Below, piece by piece: positions 1 through 8,608 of a DNA stretch of 64,000 nucleotides. The notes under the pieces are model-generated. The model searched no databases. It saw nothing but the letters and a program-made list of their open reading frames with translations, and was not told where the DNA came from. The stretch's first letter is position 1, and every line of letters starts with the position of its first letter. Origin of the DNA: Amycolatopsis endophytica (GTDB taxonomy: Bacteria; Actinomycetota; Actinomycetes; Mycobacteriales; Pseudonocardiaceae); contig NZ_JACCFK010000002.1 in NCBI RefSeq assembly GCF_013410405.1, forward strand, positions 496,001-560,000, written 5' to 3'. The translations under genes and the position numbers were made by a program.

Positions 1-2
1 AC

Positions 3-425
3 CTGATCGCCGCGATCGTGCGTACCCACGTCGGCGCCCTCGACGAGGCCGGGCAACGACTGCTCACGGCCGAGGATCCCGGCGCGGCGTTGCTGGAGTT
101 CCTCACCGTGGCCGGCGGACAGCGGGAGCAGCGTGACGTGTCGTTCCTGTTGAACGCCAACGACGCGGGCCCGGAGGTGGTCGCGCTCCGCGAGCGGCTG
201 TACCGCACGGTGTGCCTGCTGGTCGACCGCGCGCGTGAGGCCGGCGCGGTCCGGGGCGACGTCACCGGCAACGACGTCGTGCTCCTGATGTGCGCGCCGA
301 ACCACGTCGTCAGCTTCGTGAAGGACCCGTCACCCGACCTGTGGCGGCGTTACCTGGCGATCATCTTCGACGGGCTGCGTCCCGAGGGAGCGCACCCCCT
401 GGCACCGGCGGCACCGGCGCTCTAG
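3..425 (+). CDS. TetR-family regulator, C-terminal part (5' end outside window)
   Basis: The reading frame is open from base 3 and runs to TAG at 423-425, so this is the tail of a gene that starts before the window. An internal GTG at 18 is not convincing as the true start. The visible 140 residues look like the helical ligand-binding and dimerisation half of a TetR repressor, with a segment on intracellular growth-phase style helices (LLEFLTVAGG, YRTVCLLVDRAREAG) and a final FDGLRP helix. The helix-turn-helix part is not in the window. Its target is unknown. Family assignment rests on C-terminal pattern only, which is poorly conserved in TetR proteins, so it is moderately sure. Confidence 0.6.
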   Translation: MIAAIVRTHVGALDEAGQRLLTAEDPGAALLEFLTVAGGQREQRDVSFLLNANDAGPEVVALRERLYRTVCLLVDRAREAGAVRGDVTGNDVVLLMCAPNHVVSFVKDPSPDLWRRYLAIIFDGLRPEGAHPLAPAAPAL

Positions 426-788
426 ACGTTCAGTACAGCGGACCGCCCCGACCTCGATCAGGCCACCACACGCGTTCGGGTACCGCGGCGCCGACGGCGG
501 TCGACGACACCGCCCGCACTCCCCTGCGCACCGCCTCCAGTACCCGTGCCGCCTGTCAACCAGCACCGTGTAGCGATATCAGCAAGCCGGTCTCGTACCG
601 CGTTCGTACAAACTGCCGCGCGGCTACGAGTTCACGAGTGAGCCCGTGCGGGACGAGGCAGGAAAGCCGCGCCGTGCACTACACACGCAGCGCCTCACTC
701 GCGACCGGGGCGGGAACCCGGCCGAGCGCAGGCCAGCGAACTACGTCGCCCTCGCAGGGTGTGCCAGGGCGCGGTGCGGCTGTCTACC
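426..788. other. Intergenic, 363 bases, no gene seen
   Basis: This stretch lies between the TetR tail and the XRE regulator. Its open frames lack recognisable protein patterns on both strands and it contains AT-richer patches around 570-620, which could hold the promoter of the downstream regulator-oxidoreductase pair. I see no clear palindrome, terminator or RNA gene. Confidence 0.5.
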
Positions 789-1628
789 GTGGACGAGGTG
801 ATCGACGCCGGAAATTCCCTGGGTGAGTTCCTGCGGGCCAGGAGGGCACTGCTGGACCCGGCCGAGTTCGGCCTGCCCGGCCAAGGGCAACGACGCGTGG
901 CCGGGTTGCGGCGCGAAGAGCTGGCGTTCCTGGCCGGGGTCAGCCCGCACTACTACGCACGGCTGGAGCAGGGCCGCGACCGCAACCCGTCGCCGGCCGT
1001 GCTGGACGCGATCGCGCAGGCGCTCCAGCTGGACGAAGCGGGAGCCGCTCACCTGCACCAGCTCGCCTCGGCACCGCCGCCGCGCCGGCGGGCGTACCGG
1101 CCGGAGGAGGTGCGGCCAGGGCTCGCGCGGCTGGTCGAGAGCTGGACGGCCAATCCGGCCGTCGTGATCGGCCGGTACCGGGATGTGCTGGCCGCCAACG
1201 AACTCGCCGTCCTGCTCAACGAGGGCTTCACGCCCGGACGCAACCTGCTGCGTGACGTGTTCCTCGAACCGGTCGCGCGCGAGATCTACCCGGACTGGAA
1301 CGCGATCGCGCACAGCGTGGTGGCCAGCGTCCGCTCCACCGCCGGCACCGACCTCGACCACCCGCGCCTGACCGAGCTGATCGGCGAACTGTCCTTGAAG
1401 AGCGCGGAGTTCCGCGCGATCTGGGCTCGGCACGACGTGCACGAACGGACCGACGGCACGAAGCGGTACCGCAACCCCTTCGTCGGCGAGATCGTCGTCC
1501 ACTACGAATCCTTCGCCGTGATCGGCGAGACCGGGCAGACACTGTACCTGTACTACGGCGAACCCGGCTCGGCCGCCGCGCCATCGCTGGCCCTGCTCGC
1601 CGGCATGACCCGACAGGAGAACCGATGA
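789..1628 (+). CDS. XRE-family regulator with MmyB-like ligand-binding domain
   Basis: This is a one-component DNA-binding regulator of the helix-turn-helix plus MmyB-like class common in actinomycetes. The N-terminal 70 residues carry the HTH with the family signature (VAGLRREELAFLAGVSPHYY and LEQGRDRNPS). The remaining 200 residues match the MmyB-like domain, including YRDVLAANELA and NLLRDVFLEP, thought to bind a small fatty-acid-like or aromatic ligand. I placed the start at GTG 789, which gives the short N-terminus usual for the family; GTG 759 is possible. Its stop overlaps the ATG of the downstream oxidoreductase (ATGA), so the two are translationally coupled and the regulator probably controls that enzyme. 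Confidence 0.85.
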   Translation: MDEVIDAGNSLGEFLRARRALLDPAEFGLPGQGQRRVAGLRREELAFLAGVSPHYYARLEQGRDRNPSPAVLDAIAQALQLDEAGAAHLHQLASAPPPRRRAYRPEEVRPGLARLVESWTANPAVVIGRYRDVLAANELAVLLNEGFTPGRNLLRDVFLEPVAREIYPDWNAIAHSVVASVRSTAGTDLDHPRLTELIGELSLKSAEFRAIWARHDVHERTDGTKRYRNPFVGEIVVHYESFAVIGETGQTLYLYYGEPGSAAAPSLALLAGMTRQENR

Positions 1629-2647
1629 CCGGCACCATGCGCCGCTGGGAGATGGACGCCATCGGCCGCGACCACCTGGAGCTGCGCGAGGTTCCGGTCC
1701 CGGTACCGCAACCCGGTGAGGTGCTGGTCCGGGTGGCGGCGGTCGCGCTCAACCACCGCGACAAAATGGTCACCGAGAGCGGCCGGGGCCTGCCGCTCGT
1801 CTTCCCGTTCACCCCGGGGTCCGACCTCGCGGGCACGGTCGAGGCGCTCGGCGCCGACGTCACCCGCTTCGACGTCGGCGACCGGGTGATCTCCACGTTC
1901 ACCCCGGACTGGATCGACGGCCTGCGCCCCGGCGACGCCCGCACTCCGGCCTACCGCACCCTCGGCGGCTACTACCCGGGCGTCCTCGCCGACTACGTCA
2001 CCTTCCCGGCCGGGTGGTTCGTCCGCGCACCGGAAACCCTCGACCCAGCCGGAGCCGCCACCCTGCCCTGCGCCGGGCTGACCGCCTGGTTCGCGCTCGC
2101 CGAACGCGGCTCGGTGCGCGCCGGCGACACGGTGCTCGTCGAAGGCACCGGCGGGGTGTCGCTGTTCGGGATCCAGATCGCGAAAGCACTGGGCGCCGAG
2201 GTCATCGTGTCCGGCAGCGCGCGCAACCTGCCCCGCGCCACCGAACTCGGCGCCGATCACCGCGTCGACCGCACCCGCGAGGACTGGATCGACGCCATCC
2301 TCGGCATCACGAACGACCGCGGCGCGGACCACATCCTGGAGATCGTCGGCGGGTCACATCTCGGCAAGGCCGTCCAGGTCGCCGCCGTGGGCGGGACGAT
2401 CTCCCAGATCGGCGCCCTGGACGGCTTCGAGGCGTCGGCTCCCGTCATGCCCCTGATGCTCAAGGACATCACCGTCCAGGGCATCGGCACCGGCCACCGC
2501 CGCGCACTGGAGGACCTCGTCCGCGCAGTCGACCGGACCGGGCTGAAGCCGGTGATCGACCGGCGCTACCCGATCGCCGACCTGCCCACCGCACTCGATC
2601 ACCTCGACCACGGGCCCTTCGGCAAGGTCGTCGTCGAAACGAGCTGA
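1625..2647 (+). CDS. NAD(P)-dependent alcohol dehydrogenase / quinone oxidoreductase, MDR family
   Basis: A 340-residue medium-chain dehydrogenase/reductase. The N-terminal GroES-like fold has the VALNHRD segment and no evident structural-zinc cysteine cluster, as in zinc-independent quinone reductases. The Rossmann half has the nucleotide motif GTGGVSLFGIQ from about residue 174 and ends with FGKVVVE. It should reduce an alkenal, quinone or ketone, or oxidise an alcohol, with NAD(P)H in the cytoplasm; the substrate cannot be read. Start ATG 1625 overlaps the stop of the XRE regulator gene (ATGA), so they form an operon. Its own neighbourhood gives no pathway. Confidence 0.85.
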   Translation: MTGTMRRWEMDAIGRDHLELREVPVPVPQPGEVLVRVAAVALNHRDKMVTESGRGLPLVFPFTPGSDLAGTVEALGADVTRFDVGDRVISTFTPDWIDGLRPGDARTPAYRTLGGYYPGVLADYVTFPAGWFVRAPETLDPAGAATLPCAGLTAWFALAERGSVRAGDTVLVEGTGGVSLFGIQIAKALGAEVIVSGSARNLPRATELGADHRVDRTREDWIDAILGITNDRGADHILEIVGGSHLGKAVQVAAVGGTISQIGALDGFEASAPVMPLMLKDITVQGIGTGHRRALEDLVRAVDRTGLKPVIDRRYPIADLPTALDHLDHGPFGKVVVETS

Positions 2648-2752
2648 CATCCAGTCCTGGGCGAGAGGAACACGTGTAGTGGCGGTGCGTGCTCGATCCG
2701 GCGATCCGCTCCCCGGCCGCTCTCGTACCGCAAGAACATCAGGGACAACCGG

Positions 2753-3709
2753 TCAGGGGATCAGCAGCAGTTTCCCGGTCGTCGTACGCGACTCGATGTC
2801 GGCGTGCGCTCTGGCCGCCTCGGCCAGCGGGTAGCGGCCGCCGATCCGCACGACCAGCTCGCCCTTCTCGACCAGCCCGAACAGCTCGGCCGCGTGGGTG
2901 ACGAGCTCCTCGTGGGTGCGGATGTGGTCGGGAAGCGTGCCGTAGGTGAGGCGGGTGCTGCGCGGGATTTCGTTCATCGCGATGGTCGGCACCTCACCGA
3001 TCAGCGGCCCGTAATACACCATCGTGCCGTGCGTGCGCAGCACCTGCAGTGACGCGGCGAACGCCGGCCCGCCCACACCGTCGAACACCGCGTGCACCCC
3101 CTCACCCCCGGTCAGTTCCAGGACCCGCTCGGCGAACGCCGCACCCGTGGAGACCACGACGTGATCAGCGCCCGCGGCAGCGGCGATCTCGACCTTCTCC
3201 GGCCGCGACACGACGCCGATCACGGTGCCGCCACGAGCCTTGATCAGCTGCGTCAGCAACAGCCCGACCCCGCCGGCGGCAGCATGCACGAGCGTGATGT
3301 CCCCGGGCTGTACCGGATGGCAGACGGTGCAGTGATGCTGTGCGGTCAGGCCCTGCAACAGCACGGCCGCGGCCGTCTCGTCATCGATGGCGTCCGGCAC
3401 CGCCACGACAGTGGCGGCGGGGAGCACGATCTGCTCCGCGTAACTGCCCTGAGTTCCGCTCGTCACCCAGGCGACCCGGTCCCCCGGGGCGAACTCGCCG
3501 ACCCCCTCGCCCACCGCCGCCACCACACCGGCGCCTTCCACGCCGGGCACCTCGGCCACCTTCGCGCGGCGGGTGCCCACGTCGAAGAAGTTCACGCCCG
3601 CCACCCGGACATCCACCAGTACTTCCCCCGGCCCCGGACGAGGTGCCGGCCGCTCCCGCAGCCGCAGCACTCCCGGTCCGCCTGCTTCACTGACAACGAT
3701 CGCTTTCAT
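2753..3709 (-). CDS. NADPH:quinone oxidoreductase-like MDR protein
   Basis: A 318-residue zinc-independent medium-chain reductase similar to quinone oxidoreductase (QOR/zeta-crystallin). It opens with MKAIVVSEAGG, has the GVNFFDVGTR segment, the NADPH motif HAAAGGVGLLLTQ near residue 145 and ends in TTGKLLLIP. It probably reduces quinones or activated alkenes with NADPH. The start at ATG 3709 (not the longer GTG frame) fits the family N-terminus and leaves a 50-base divergent promoter shared with the TetR gene at 3760, which very likely represses it through the palindrome at 3735-3750. Confidence 0.88.
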   Translation of the reverse strand: MKAIVVSEAGGPGVLRLRERPAPRPGPGEVLVDVRVAGVNFFDVGTRRAKVAEVPGVEGAGVVAAVGEGVGEFAPGDRVAWVTSGTQGSYAEQIVLPAATVVAVPDAIDDETAAAVLLQGLTAQHHCTVCHPVQPGDITLVHAAAGGVGLLLTQLIKARGGTVIGVVSRPEKVEIAAAAGADHVVVSTGAAFAERVLELTGGEGVHAVFDGVGGPAFAASLQVLRTHGTMVYYGPLIGEVPTIAMNEIPRSTRLTYGTLPDHIRTHEELVTHAAELFGLVEKGELVVRIGGRYPLAEAARAHADIESRTTTGKLLLIP

Positions 3710-3734
3710 ACGGCCGAAACTAAGCACCAAAAAA

Positions 3735-3750
3735 TGTACCTGCAAGTACA
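3735..3750. promoter_or_regulatory. Palindromic operator between MDR and TetR genes
   Basis: TGTACCTGCAAGTACA is a 16-base inverted repeat with a single mismatched pair. It sits midway between the divergent starts at 3709 and 3760, in the only AT-rich stretch nearby. It is the likely binding site of the TetR protein encoded at 3760, which would control both itself and the oxidoreductase. Confidence 0.75.
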
Positions 3751-3759
3751 CTTCTCGTC

Positions 3760-4341
3760 GTGACCACGAAGAAGGGCGCGGCAACCCGCCTGCGCATCGT
3801 CGAAGCCGCCGCCGCCGAGATCCGAGAACGCGGCCTCAACGCCACCACCCTCGACGACGTGGGCCGGCGCAGCGGCACCGGGAAGGGCCAGATGTTCCAC
3901 TATTTCCCGGAAGGCCGCGAAGAGCTTCTGCTGGCGGTGGCCGAACACGAAGCCGACCGCGTGTTCGAGGGCCAGCAGCCGTATCTCGACGAACTCACCT
4001 CGCGCGCGGCCTGGGAAGCGTGGCGCGACCTCATCGTCACCCAGTACCGCGACCAAGGGCTGTACTGCCCGCTCGGGGTGCTGATCTCCGACATCGGCCG
4101 CCACAGCCCGGCATCGCAAGCCGTGGCGGCGCAACTGGTGAAACGGTGGCAGCAGTGCGTCCGGACCGGCATCGAGGCCACCCAGGCGGCCGGCGAGGCC
4201 GACCCGGGACTCGACCCCGACCGCACCGCGGCAGCCGTGATCGGCACCATCCAGGGCGGGGTCACCGTTCTGCTCTCCACCGGCTCCACGGAACATCTGG
4301 AAGCCGGGCTGAACCTCTGCCTCGACCGCCTGCTGGTGTGA
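3760..4341 (+). CDS. TetR-family repressor
   Basis: A 193-residue TetR protein. The N-terminal helix-turn-helix is clear (TRLRIVEAAAAEIRERG, then TTLDDVGRRSGTGKGQMFHYF at residues 10-50), followed by a ligand-binding domain with the RYRDQGLYCPLGVL-type region seen in the YxaF/LmrA-like branch. The cysteine-containing CPLG stretch is typical of that branch. Start GTG 3760 is used because it puts the HTH at the normal distance from the N-terminus. Divergent from the MDR reductase at 2753-3709, which it probably represses, with release by an electrophile or quinone-like ligand (inference). Confidence 0.88.
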   Translation: MTTKKGAATRLRIVEAAAAEIRERGLNATTLDDVGRRSGTGKGQMFHYFPEGREELLLAVAEHEADRVFEGQQPYLDELTSRAAWEAWRDLIVTQYRDQGLYCPLGVLISDIGRHSPASQAVAAQLVKRWQQCVRTGIEATQAAGEADPGLDPDRTAAAVIGTIQGGVTVLLSTGSTEHLEAGLNLCLDRLLV

Positions 4342-4643
4342 ATGCGGGCTCGCCGAGGGCCGGCAACCGCGGCGTCCCGGCAGACGTGGCCGACCCGGCG
4401 GTCGCGCCCACCACCTCAGCCCGGTTCCGCACAGGTGACCATCACCGAAGGTGAGCACGCCCCGGGCGGTGCCGCCGCCGGGAAGACGGCCACCGGCACC
4501 GGTCAGCGGCCGGATCCGGCGGGCGTGCCGGCCGGCCCAGGTGACCGTGACGGGGCGGCAAGTGCATCGGCCCCGGCGCGCTCTCGACGCCCCGGCCCAC
4601 GTCCGGCCACGCGCCTTGGCGATGACACCGCCGGAGAACGCCT
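4342..4643. other. Intergenic, 302 bases, no gene seen
   Basis: Lies between the 3' ends of two convergent TetR genes. Long open frames exist on both strands because of the high GC content, but their translations are low-complexity proline/arginine/alanine mixtures with no family pattern. No clear stem-loop terminator was found by eye. Confidence 0.45.
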
Positions 4644-5213
4644 TCAGTTCTGCCGGAAGAGCCCGTTCAGGACGACGTCCAGCATTGTCGCAACGCGCTT
4701 GTCCCGGTTGGCGTCGACTTCCACACGCCAGAGAAATCCCACGAGCAGCAGGAGTTCCTCCGCGGTGATGTCATCGCGAACGGTGCCGTCCGCGGTGCCG
4801 GCCGCGAGAAGAGCGCCGATCGCACCAACGACCGGCTGATATCCCTCTTCGGCGAGCTGGGCGTGGGTTGCGGCGTAGAAGGCGCCGGACAGGCCGTGTT
4901 TGATGCGCCCGTAGCGCGCGAGCATCTCCAGCCACTTGCGCAGTGCGACCACCGGTGGGTGCTCGGTCAACAGCTCGGGGGCCGCGCGGACCAGCGCCGC
5001 GACGTCTTCCCGGTGCACCGCCAAGACCAGCGTTTCGCGGGTAGGAAAGTGCCGGTACAGCGTTCCCTGACCGATTCCGGCGGCTTTGGCGATCGCGTGC
5101 ATGCTGACGTCGCCATCGGCGGCCAGGGCGGCGCGCGCGGTGTCGATGATGCGCTGGCGGTTGCGCACCGAGTCCCGCCGAGTGCGGGAGCTCGTCGAGG
5201 CTTGGCTGGTCAC
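4644..5213 (-). CDS. TetR-family repressor
   Basis: A 189-residue TetR protein with a standard N-terminal HTH (RRQRIIDTARAAL-like start, then MHAIAKAAGIGQGTLYRHFPTR ending near residue 55). The C-terminal domain has LRKWLEMLARYGRIKHGLSG and a final VLNGLFRQN helix, like the SbtR-type C-terminal group. It is divergently arranged with the SDR gene at 5299, separated by 85 bases holding a perfect 16-base inverted repeat, so it probably represses itself and the SDR. Confidence 0.9.
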   Translation of the reverse strand: MTSQASTSSRTRRDSVRNRQRIIDTARAALAADGDVSMHAIAKAAGIGQGTLYRHFPTRETLVLAVHREDVAALVRAAPELLTEHPPVVALRKWLEMLARYGRIKHGLSGAFYAATHAQLAEEGYQPVVGAIGALLAAGTADGTVRDDITAEELLLLVGFLWRVEVDANRDKRVATMLDVVLNGLFRQN

Positions 5214-5237
5214 GATCGTCCTCCGGCGTCGATTGCA

Positions 5238-5280
5238 AAGCGGACAACTGTCCGTTAGAGTTCAGGACAGTTGTCCGCTT
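5238..5280. promoter_or_regulatory. Tandem TetR operator: perfect 16-bp inverted repeat made of two palindromes
   Basis: AAGCGGACAACTGTCC (5238-5253) and its exact reverse complement (5265-5280) flank an 11-base AT-rich spacer. Each arm holds its own near-palindrome GGACA-N2-TGTCC (5242-5253 and 5265-5276), centred 23 bases apart, about two helical turns. This suits cooperative binding of two TetR dimers on one DNA face and lies in the shared promoter of the TetR (5213) and SDR (5299) genes. Confidence 0.85.
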
Positions 5281-5298
5281 CACGCTACAGGGGATCAG

Positions 5299-6048
5299 AT
5301 GGGTGACGAAACAGCCGCCGACACCGGGACAGGCATCGCCGGCAAGGTCGTTGCGGTGACGGGTGCGAGCGGCGGGATCGGAGCCGCGATAGCGGAACGC
5401 CTCGCGGCCAGCGGTGCGACGCTGGTGCTCGGCGCCCGGCGCGCGCACAAGCTCGACGAGGTCGTCGAGCGGATCCGCTCCACTGGAGGCAGCGCGAGCG
5501 CTGTCGAAATCGACGTCCGCCGCCGGGAGGACCTCATCCGCCTCGTCACCGCCGCTCAGGAGCAGCACGGGCGGCTGGACGTCCTGGTCGCCAACGCCGG
5601 CTCCATGGCGACTTCGAGGTTCGACGAACTCAAACAGGACGACTGGGACGAGGTGGTCGCCACCAACCTGACCGGCGTGCTCAACGGCATTGCCGCCGCC
5701 CTGCCGGTGTTCCGGGAGCAGGGATTCGGTCAGTTCGTCAACATGGCCTCCACGTCCGCGCACACCATCGTCCCCACCCAGGGCGTGTATGCCGCGACCA
5801 AAACCGCGATCCGCGTCCTCTCCGAAGCGCTGCGGCAAGAGGCCGGGCCCGCGTTGCGGGTCACCGTGGTCTCACCCGGCCTGACCCGCACCGAGGGAAC
5901 CCTGTCCGGCGACGAGAAGATGACCGCCTGGGTCGACGCCGTCGCCCAGCCCGCCGACGCAGTCGCCCAGGCGGTCGCCTTCGCCATCGCACAACCCGAC
6001 GGCGTCGACATCGGCGAGATCATCGTCCGGCCCACAGCACAGGACTGA
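5299..6048 (+). CDS. Short-chain dehydrogenase/reductase (classical SDR)
   Basis: A 249-residue classical SDR oxidoreductase. The cofactor motif TGASGGIG lies near residues 21-28, NAG of the NNAG-type motif near 98, the catalytic tyrosine and lysine are Y164 and K168 (YAATK) and the upstream serine is in the MASTSAH stretch. The VEIDVRRRED pattern suggests NADP or NAD binding at the second strand. Start ATG 5299 follows an AGGGGAT ribosome site and places the glycine motif correctly; longer frames upstream run through the operator. Controlled by the TetR at 4644-5213. Substrate unknown. Confidence 0.9.
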   Translation: MGDETAADTGTGIAGKVVAVTGASGGIGAAIAERLAASGATLVLGARRAHKLDEVVERIRSTGGSASAVEIDVRRREDLIRLVTAAQEQHGRLDVLVANAGSMATSRFDELKQDDWDEVVATNLTGVLNGIAAALPVFREQGFGQFVNMASTSAHTIVPTQGVYAATKTAIRVLSEALRQEAGPALRVTVVSPGLTRTEGTLSGDEKMTAWVDAVAQPADAVAQAVAFAIAQPDGVDIGEIIVRPTAQD

Positions 6049-6113
6049 CTCAGCAGGCGAACACGAAGCAGCCCGGCGACCAGGTACGAGCCGCCGGGGC
6101 AGCAGACCCGCGG

Positions 6114-6917
6114 TCAGCCGTCGAGCCCGGTCAGCCGCCTGGCCACGGCGTCGAGCCGCCCGCGCGTCTCGCGGTCGTAGGCCTGCCGGTGGGCACGGGA
6201 CTTGTGCCTGACGTTGAAGTACTGCCCGGTGACACCGTTCACGGTCGCGAGCGCGACGACCGCGGCTCCCCCGCTGTCCGCCGAGCCCGCCGGGCTGATG
6301 CCGGCCGCACGCACCATCGCGGTGTCGAGGTGAGTGCCCGGATGCAGACAGTTCGCGACGACCTCCGTCGGGTCGTACTCCTCGGCGAGGTCGAGGGTCA
6401 GCATCACCTGGGCGAGCTTGCTCTGGCCGTACGCGCGATAGCCGGAGTAGCCGTGTTCGAGCATCAGGTCGTCGAAGTCGAGCGGGTCCTGCGCCGCGGA
6501 GACGACGTTGACCACCCGCGTCGGGCCCTGCGCACCGAGCAGCGGGCCCAACAACCGGGTCAGCAGAAACGACGCGAGGTAGTTGATCGCGAAGTGGCTC
6601 TCGTAGCCGTCCACCGTCAGCCTGCGCGGCGCGCTCGGCTTCGAGATGCCGGCGTTGTTGACCAGCACGTCCAGGTGCGAGCACTCCTCCCGCACCGCAC
6701 GCGCCAGCCCGCGAACCTCCGCCAGTGAGGCCAGGTCCGCCTCGAGGAACGTCGCCGTGGCTCCCGCGCGTTCGACGGCCGCGACCACGGCCTTGCCCCG
6801 ACCGGCGTCCCTGCCGTGCACGAGCAGATGGGCACCGGGCGACGCGAGCCGTTCGACGGTCCGCCTGCCGACCCCGTCGGTCGACCCGGTCACGAGGATG
6901 GTGCGAGTTGTGGACAT
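6114..6917 (-). CDS. Short-chain dehydrogenase, retinol-dehydrogenase-like
   Basis: A 267-residue SDR of the WWOX/retinol dehydrogenase-like kind. Motifs: TGSTDGVG at residues 10-17, NNAG at 87-90, the serine in VVSAAQ near 140, and Y163-K167 in YGQSK. The second strand reads VHGRDAGRG, consistent with NADP preference. Its promoter at 6943-6988 contains a long inverted repeat, and the divergent TetR gene that should control it is broken, so the enzyme may be constitutively expressed (inference). Substrate unknown. Confidence 0.9.
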   Translation of the reverse strand: MSTTRTILVTGSTDGVGRRTVERLASPGAHLLVHGRDAGRGKAVVAAVERAGATATFLEADLASLAEVRGLARAVREECSHLDVLVNNAGISKPSAPRRLTVDGYESHFAINYLASFLLTRLLGPLLGAQGPTRVVNVVSAAQDPLDFDDLMLEHGYSGYRAYGQSKLAQVMLTLDLAEEYDPTEVVANCLHPGTHLDTAMVRAAGISPAGSADSGGAAVVALATVNGVTGQYFNVRHKSRAHRQAYDRETRGRLDAVARRLTGLDG

Positions 6918-6942
6918 GAGCTTGCTCCAACCGGTCGTGGCA

Positions 6943-6988
6943 AAACGTAGAAACCCTACGTTTAAATCTACGTAGGGACACTACGTTT
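6943..6988. promoter_or_regulatory. Long inverted repeat operator in SDR / broken TetR promoter
   Basis: Left arm 6943-6960 (AAACGTAGAAACCCTACG) pairs with right arm 6971-6988 (CGTAGGGACACTACGTTT), with 15 of 18 bases complementary and the three unpaired ones together in the middle of each arm. The spacer is the AT-rich 6961-6970. It sits between the divergent starts at 6917 and 7004 and has the layout of a two-site TetR operator. Confidence 0.75.
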
Positions 6989-7003
6989 AGCAAGGGGACA
7001 GCC

Positions 7004-7276
7004 ATGCCGGACGGAGCCGCCCGCAAACCGATGCGTCGCCCCCGCGCCGACGGCGAGCGGAACCGGGCACGGTTGGTCGAGGCGACGAAGCACGCCATCG
7101 CCGAACGAGGAACCGCCGTCAGCCTCGAACGGATCGCGCGCGGCGCGGGCGTCAGCATCGCCACGAGTCGTCAGCGCGCCTGAGCTCGGCGGTCGACGCG
7201 CTCAGGGGACGGGCGACCGAGGCCGGCGCGCTCCGTGACGACGTCGAGCCACTGGACCTCCTGCTCACCGGCTCGC
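7004..7276 (+). pseudogene. TetR-family regulator, broken by internal deletion
   Basis: From ATG 7004 the frame encodes a normal TetR N-terminus: ARLVEATKHAIAERG, then SLERIARGAGVSIAT, which is the first part of the HTH. It then stops at TGA 7181-7183 (59 residues). Immediately around that stop, in another frame, the sequence resumes as a typical TetR C-terminal segment (LSSAVDALRGRATEAG, then LRDDVEPLDLLL). The recognition helix and most of the ligand domain are missing. This is best explained by an internal deletion with frameshift, and the 3' end is also lost where it meets the transporter gene. Confidence 0.8.
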
Positions 7277-8608
7277 GCGCCCAGCGGCCGGGTCAACCGC
7301 GCTCGTCGCGGTCCGCGACTGCCCACGCGGTACGAGCGCGACAAGCAGCGCCCCGGCGAGCGCCGGCGCGGCGAACCCGTAGAACAACCACGCCGTCGGC
7401 AACTCCGCCGACAGCAGCGCACCACCGTAGAGCGGGCCGAGGATCGCACCCAGCCTGCCCACCGACAACGCCGCCCCGATCGCGGTCGCCCGGACCCGCA
7501 CCGGGTACCGGCTCGCCACGAACACGTTGAGGAGGATCTGCGTTCCCACCGTCCCGATGCCGGCGAGCACCACCGCGACGTAGAGCAGCACCAGCGGAAG
7601 CCCCGTGCTGAGCACGACGATGCCCACGACGGCGAGCAGGAAGGCCACGACCAGCACCGGTTTCGGCCCGGTCCGATCGGCGAGCCAGGCCAGCAGGGGC
7701 GATCCGACGGCGGTACCCAGGTTGAGCACGAGCAGGAAGGTCAGGGCGGAACCGGTCTCGTAACCGACCGAACGCATCAGCTGCGGCAGCCAGGTGTAGA
7801 TCCCGAACAGCACCAGGAGGGACGCGAAAGCAACCAGACAGAACAGCGCCGTCGTCACGGCGTAGCGCCGGGAGAACACCGTTGTCAGCCGGCCGCGGCC
7901 ACCGTCGTCGTCCGGTTCGGACGATGCCGCCGCCGCGAGCGCGGGGTCCAGCCGCAACCGGGCGATCCACCGCCGCGCCTGCGATTCCCTGCCCACGGCC
8001 CGGAGGTAGACCAGTGACTCGGGAAGCCATCGCAGCGCGGCGGGCAGCACGAGCAACGCGGCGAGCCCGCCGACCAGGAACTCGGCCCGAAACCCCGCGA
8101 CGGGAACGACCGTCGCCGCCACCACGGCGGCCAGCGCGCCGCCGATGCTCACGCCGGCGAACGACAGGGCCACATTGAGACTGCGCCGGTGCGGTGCCGA
8201 GAACTCGAAAACCAGCGCCGCCACGGACGGAAGCACACCACCGACGCCAAGGCCCACAAGTACGCGTCCTACCGCGAACACCGCGACACCCGGGGAGAGC
8301 CCGGAGGCCAGCATCGCCGTGGAGAACAACGCGACACTGGCGAGGATCAGGTTGCGGCGCCCGATGCGATCGGTCAGCACACCCGCACCGATCGCGCCGA
8401 CGAGCATGCCGACGGGGGTCAGGCTGCCGAGCAGACTCGCCTGGGCGACGGTGACGTGCCATGACGGATCGGCGAGCAAGTACGGCAACGCCGCCCCATA
8501 GGAGACGACGTCGTAGCCCTCCAGCGTCAGGCAGGCGAGGCCGAGCAGGACGACGCCGATCGGCGTTCGCCCGGAGGGTGTCGGGGAAGGCGACCGTAAT
8601 GAGGACAT
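7265..8608 (-). CDS. MFS transporter, aromatic acid:H+ symporter (AAHS) type
   Basis: A 447-residue major facilitator with twelve predicted hydrophobic segments. The cytoplasmic loop signature TDRIGRRNLI follows TM2, LEGYDVVSYGAALPYL in TM1 resembles the acidic-residue TM1 of AAHS/MhpT/PcaK-type carriers, and LPESLVYL ends TM6. It probably imports an aromatic acid with a proton. It lies downstream of the ligase/TetR/VOC genes on the same strand, past a stretch of decayed sequence, so its original operon partners may be lost. The tail after VPRGQSRT is hydrophilic and overlaps the TetR remnant on the other strand. Confidence 0.9.
   Translation of the reverse strand: MSSLRSPSPTPSGRTPIGVVLLGLACLTLEGYDVVSYGAALPYLLADPSWHVTVAQASLLGSLTPVGMLVGAIGAGVLTDRIGRRNLILASVALFSTAMLASGLSPGVAVFAVGRVLVGLGVGGVLPSVAALVFEFSAPHRRSLNVALSFAGVSIGGALAAVVAATVVPVAGFRAEFLVGGLAALLVLPAALRWLPESLVYLRAVGRESQARRWIARLRLDPALAAAASSEPDDDGGRGRLTTVFSRRYAVTTALFCLVAFASLLVLFGIYTWLPQLMRSVGYETGSALTFLLVLNLGTAVGSPLLAWLADRTGPKPVLVVAFLLAVVGIVVLSTGLPLVLLYVAVVLAGIGTVGTQILLNVFVASRYPVRVRATAIGAALSVGRLGAILGPLYGGALLSAELPTAWLFYGFAAPALAGALLVALVPRGQSRTATSAVDPAAGRASR

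Noticed and set aside
6072..6098. Possible terminator CCCGGCG / CGCCGGG between convergent SDR genes
   Set aside because: Only a 7-bp stem with a 13-base loop, too weak in this GC-rich background to list as a feature.
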